Assembly (NCBI RefSeq): GCF_037137075.1
Contig: NZ_JBBBNV010000002.1
Coordinates: forward strand, 1 to 64,000
Direction: 5' to 3'
DNA: 64,000 bases
From: JBBBNV01 sp037137075
GTDB taxonomy: Bacteria > Bacillota > Bacilli > Paenibacillales > NBRC-103111
The position numbers were made by a program, and so were the translations under genes. Under the pieces are notes generated by a model. It worked only from the letters and a program-made list of their open reading frames with translations, made no database searches and was not told where the DNA came from. Positions 60,700 through 64,000 of this stretch are shown in pieces; the first letter of the stretch is position 1, and every line of letters starts with the position of its first letter.

Positions 60700-62064
60700 T
60701 TACGGCTCCCTCCTCCTGCGGAAGTTGCTCAAGTAGATGCAGTGGTCAATGATATAATTCAAGGAAGCTGCGCCTTGCGCCCGCAGGGCTGGATGGCGGA
60801 AGATAGCCCGGCCCGGCTTGGCGTTGGCTTCAAACATCCAGATGCGTTCCTTTTGGTCAATCCCGATATCGAACCCGAGCTCGCCGAGCCGGTGGCGGTA
60901 ATTGCCCTCAATCGATTCAGCCAGCTTGATGGCGGCCGCTTTGGTGCTGCTGAGGACCTGATCCGCCCGTGAGCCGTAGATGCGGGTGAGCACCTGCTCC
61001 GGTGTCATTAACGACCCGCCGTTTTTCACATGTGTCGTGACGCTGCCTTTCCCGGCCTTCTTGGCGCCGATGCCGGCCACAACCCACTCATTCTGTCCGT
61101 TCTTGTTTAAGTGAAAGCGGAAGTCAATCGGGCAGTTATCGATTTCAATCAGGCGAATCCCCTGCTGTACGACATAGTTGGTCATTCGCCCGCTGCCGCG
61201 CAGCAGCCGCATCAGCAGGCTGAAGTTGGCAAAGCGCAGCAGCACATTTTTACCGCCCCGGCGGAAACGTGCGAAATAGCCCCGCTTGGGATGGTAGGTG
61301 AGCCGGTAAATTCCTTTCCCTAAACTGCCCGCCGTCGGCTTTAGATACACGAAGCGATGCTTTTCCAGCATTTCCTTGATTCGTTCGGGGCTTGGATTGG
61401 AATGGGACTCCGGCACATATTTGCTGGCTTCTGCTCCGGCAAGCAACTCATACACATCGGATTTGTCAAAAAAGCTCCAGTTAAACAGCGGGATACCCCG
61501 CCGGGTGAAGCGGGTCTTGAACTGGTTCATGGAGGAGGTTTTTTCGGCCGAGCGGTTGCCGAGCCGGTTATAGACGGCATCGGGCAGCGGCACGGTTTTG
61601 CGCGTCCATCCGCCTCCGGGCTCAGGGAAATAGCCTTGGACTGTCTCGGACTGCCAATCGACATCATTTGGAGAAAAGGCAAAGAAGTAGCCGCGCCCGT
61701 TCCCCGGCTTCAAATAGGCGCGGACGAGTCCGGTTTTGGAGCCGAACGGCGCGGTGAGTCCGCCGGTTCCGCTAGCCATCACTCCGACTAGCGGGCCGAT
61801 ATGAAGCAGCTTGCCGTTTTGGCAGGAGATGAGGCAGTTCCCGCTTCGGGGCAAGCGCAGCACACGGCGCAGGGTCTGCGGCACATACACAATGGGCTCC
61901 TTTCGTTTCATGCTTTTGACGGTGGCTGACGTTTCTTCGGTGCCGAGCCGCAAGGTAACGGCTTTCCCGGACGTCAGCTGCAGTGCTTTGAGCAGTGACC
62001 CCGATATATGAAGCACCTTATCCGTTTCCGGGGTGAAGCGGATCGTGCATTTAGCGAAACTCAT
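60700..62064 (-). CDS. YheC/YheD-type ATP-grasp protein 3, longer form
   Basis: At 454 residues the longest of the five: an extra N-terminal domain of about 90 residues (TIRFTPETDKVLHISGS; KAVTLRLGTEE) precedes the shared core with YLKPTAGSLGKGIYRL and LGFDIGIDQKERIWMFEANAKP. The extra domain is beta-rich and may bind a partner. ATG 62064 behind GGGAGGG. Confidence 0.87.
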   Translation of the reverse strand: MSFAKCTIRFTPETDKVLHISGSLLKALQLTSGKAVTLRLGTEETSATVKSMKRKEPIVYVPQTLRRVLRLPRSGNCLISCQNGKLLHIGPLVGVMASGTGGLTAPFGSKTGLVRAYLKPGNGRGYFFAFSPNDVDWQSETVQGYFPEPGGGWTRKTVPLPDAVYNRLGNRSAEKTSSMNQFKTRFTRRGIPLFNWSFFDKSDVYELLAGAEASKYVPESHSNPSPERIKEMLEKHRFVYLKPTAGSLGKGIYRLTYHPKRGYFARFRRGGKNVLLRFANFSLLMRLLRGSGRMTNYVVQQGIRLIEIDNCPIDFRFHLNKNGQNEWVVAGIGAKKAGKGSVTTHVKNGGSLMTPEQVLTRIYGSRADQVLSSTKAAAIKLAESIEGNYRHRLGELGFDIGIDQKERIWMFEANAKPGRAIFRHPALRAQGAASLNYIIDHCIYLSNFRRRREP

Positions 62065-62069
62065 GTAGG

Positions 62070-63173
62070 CTACCCTCCCAGGTGTCTATCCAGAATATAG
62101 CGGGCATATCGCAGCGGTTGAACGTGGGACAGCCAGTGGCTCTGTCGGTTGCTGAGCCGGGCGAAGGCGGACCTGCCTGGCTTCGAATTGCATTCCAGAA
62201 TCCAGATGCGCCCCGTGCGGTCAATTCCAAAATCAAGCCCCAATTCGGCTATGGATGGGAAATGCTGCTCCAGATAAGGCGGAAGCAGCGCCGCCAGCTT
62301 CTTCAACCGGCGAGTCAGCTTCTCCGCTTCTTGCGCTCCAAACTGCTCTGTCAGCTGCGCTTCAGCGTCTTCGGCTGTCCCGCCGCCATGAAGATTGGAG
62401 GTGACGCTTCCGGCGGACCCGATTCGGGCGGCTATACCGCTTTCCTGCCAGCGGCCGTGCCGGTTTTTTTGAACGAGCACACGGATATCGTAGACGCGTC
62501 CGTCTGCAGCGGCGAGATCCAGATACGGCTGGATCAAGTAAGCGCGGCGCCCTGTAAATCGGGGAAGCCAGTGCGCCAGCTCAGTCTGGCTCCCAAATTG
62601 CATTTGCACCGTCCGTCCGATCCGGTCCCGTCCGCCGGCTTCGAACCGTCCGTCCGGGGTTCTGGCAATCCGCAGGGCTCCGCGTCCCTGCGAGCCTCCG
62701 GCCGGCTTTAGGAACAGGACCTGCTCCCGCTTGAGGCGCGCCAGCACCCGGGCGGCGCTGTCCAGGCGCTCGGTCGGCGGCAGATACGGCGCAAAGTGGC
62801 GATTGCGGCCAAGCAGCTGCTGAATGTCCCATTTGCCGGCCAGCCTGCCGCCCATAATCCGCACAGAGCGGGATTCAAGCCTTGCGATACAAGCACGGTG
62901 CGTCCGCAGTGCATCGGCGGTTGTGAAGAAGCCGCGGTCATACACTACGCTTGGCAGCGGATACGTCCGCCGAATCCACTGCGCCGACTTGGAATCATAT
63001 TCATATCCCTCTGCATGGTGTGCAGACCAATCGATGTCCGAGGGGCGAAATACATAAATGCCCATCCCCATGGCCGCGCCTATCCGGCATAGACGCATCA
63101 GAAACCGACGGCTGCCGAAGGGCGGGCTGCCGCTCCTGGGGCTGACCAGTACCCCGACATATTGCTGCAGCAT
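62070..63173 (-). CDS. YheC/YheD-type ATP-grasp protein 2
   Basis: A 367-residue paralogue, very rich in Arg and Ala, with FLKPAGGSQGRGALRI and LGLDFGIDRTGRIWILECNSKP. The start is ATG 63173 (a TTG lies one codon earlier) behind GGAAGAG. Five bases separate it from the longer paralogue. Confidence 0.85.
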   Translation of the reverse strand: MLQQYVGVLVSPRSGSPPFGSRRFLMRLCRIGAAMGMGIYVFRPSDIDWSAHHAEGYEYDSKSAQWIRRTYPLPSVVYDRGFFTTADALRTHRACIARLESRSVRIMGGRLAGKWDIQQLLGRNRHFAPYLPPTERLDSAARVLARLKREQVLFLKPAGGSQGRGALRIARTPDGRFEAGGRDRIGRTVQMQFGSQTELAHWLPRFTGRRAYLIQPYLDLAAADGRVYDIRVLVQKNRHGRWQESGIAARIGSAGSVTSNLHGGGTAEDAEAQLTEQFGAQEAEKLTRRLKKLAALLPPYLEQHFPSIAELGLDFGIDRTGRIWILECNSKPGRSAFARLSNRQSHWLSHVQPLRYARYILDRHLGG

Positions 63174-63189
63174 CAAATCTCTTCCTTTC

Positions 63190-64000
63190 TTAGAATCCGG
63201 CCAGGAAGCGTGAATACAGCAGAAGCTGCTTCACAGAAGGACGGATTTTGCTTTCGGTCAGCGGGGTATTGTCATTTTTGGACGGCTTGGAGTTCACCTC
63301 GAGCAGCCAGACCCGGCCGTTCGTATCGACAGCAAGATCGATGCCCAGCTCGCCGAAATGGCCTTTGATCTGCGTCTCAATACCGCGGGCAATATCTAGC
63401 GCTGCTTTACGAAGATGAAGGTAAACCGATTTCTTTTGGCCGGATGGCAGATTGGAGCCCTGGATAGCCTGCTTGACGGAGGTGACCGCCCCGCCGCGGG
63501 CAATATTGGACACAAAATGATTGGCGCCGGCAATCCGCCCCACGACCGAGGTGACCGCCCAGGCGCCTTGTTCGCCCCGGTGGACCAGCGCCCGGAAATC
63601 GACCGGCCTGCCGTGAACAGCAATCAGGCGAAGCCCTTGCTGGATTTGGTATTTACGCTGCCTCATTTTCCCGGAAATCAGCGCATACACTTTCGATAAA
63701 CTCGGATAGCTCTGCCGGACCGTTCCGTTCACATTTGTAAAATGGCAGACGTAGCTGCCGCCCGGCAGCTTGCTGATCTTGATAATGCCCTTTCCCAAGC
63801 TCCCGGTGATAGGCTTCAAAAACACAGTGGCATATTTGCTGCACATGGAGCTGAGCATGCCTGCGTTCCGGAACAAGTGTGATTCGGGCATCAGGCGCGA
63901 CAATCCGTTTGCCTGGCGCAGCGCGTCGAATACCTCCGTCTTGTTCAAATACTTCTCATTAAAGACACTCGTGTTGTACCGTGATTTCACTTCCCTCAGA
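63190..64000 (-). CDS. YheC/YheD-type ATP-grasp protein 1 (cut by window edge)
   Basis: At least 269 residues of a fifth paralogue, with FLKPITGSLGKGIIKI and LGIDLAVDTNGRVWLLEVNSKP. The frame is open to the right edge and the first 80-100 residues expected from its relatives are missing, so the gene starts outside the window; the GTG at 63990 is probably internal. Confidence 0.85.
   Translation of the reverse strand, partial: LREVKSRYNTSVFNEKYLNKTEVFDALRQANGLSRLMPESHLFRNAGMLSSMCSKYATVFLKPITGSLGKGIIKISKLPGGSYVCHFTNVNGTVRQSYPSLSKVYALISGKMRQRKYQIQQGLRLIAVHGRPVDFRALVHRGEQGAWAVTSVVGRIAGANHFVSNIARGGAVTSVKQAIQGSNLPSGQKKSVYLHLRKAALDIARGIETQIKGHFGELGIDLAVDTNGRVWLLEVNSKPSKNDNTPLTESKIRPSVKQLLLYSRFLAGF

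Overview
The window looks like chromosome of a spore-forming Gram-positive bacterium of the Paenibacillaceae. The evidence is ribosome binding sites of the GGAGG type with frequent TTG/GTG starts, spore genes (a cse60-type gene, cotJC remnants, a run of YheC/YheD-type ATP-grasp coat genes), an EcsAB-type exporter, FNR- and Fur-type operators of Bacillus form, and mixed base composition. The placement is inferred from gene content only.

Left third (1-19.5 kb), accessory DNA. An AT-rich GHKL ATPase with a nuclease-like C-terminus (159-2123) faces a small gene. A YdjM-like membrane hydrolase follows, then two identical-arm palindromes, then a conjugation-type operon: two paralogous small membrane proteins, a VirB6-like protein, a TcpE-like protein carrying a P-loop domain, VirB4, a two-domain cell-wall hydrolase and an FtsK/SpoIIIE-type translocase. 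An IS110-family element splits the operon upstream of virB4. After the translocase come six iteron-like repeats, a MerR/RacA-like DNA-binding protein, an orphan DNA methyltransferase, a zinc-ribbon protein and a serine resolvase with a recognisable three-subsite res region. No relaxase or integrase is in the window, so the element is incomplete or extends to the left.

Scar region (18.7-29.4 kb). Three decaying 3' fragments of the spore-coat gene cotJC, three copies (one of them at 55.8 kb) of a 63-bp palindromic repeat, a degenerate duplicate of the MerR-like/methyltransferase junction, an S-layer-homology remnant and a truncated AraC regulator surround two intact units: a secreted NHL-repeat/dockerin protein and a YtcQ/YteP/YtcP-like sugar importer with its YtdP-like AraC regulator. 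The importer and the regulator share paired operator-like boxes.

Core-like right half. EcsAB; a surface locus of class D-type sortase, a c-di-GMP-I riboswitch with a transglutaminase-like secreted protein, and a 1314-residue LPKTGE adhesin; adaA with an overlapping SPL-type radical SAM gene; an FNR-controlled nirBDC nitrite operon; a second YdjM paralogue; a Tritrichomonas-type IMP dehydrogenase; a tightly coupled five-gene operon built around a Ycf46-like AAA+ ATPase (46830-51450), which is the best candidate here for an undescribed system; cse60; a GreA-like protein; a YetF-like protein; a BNR-repeat lipoprotein; nikR with a long histidine tail; a phosphatase; a HAD hydrolase; and five tandem YheC/YheD-type ATP-grasp genes running off the right edge.
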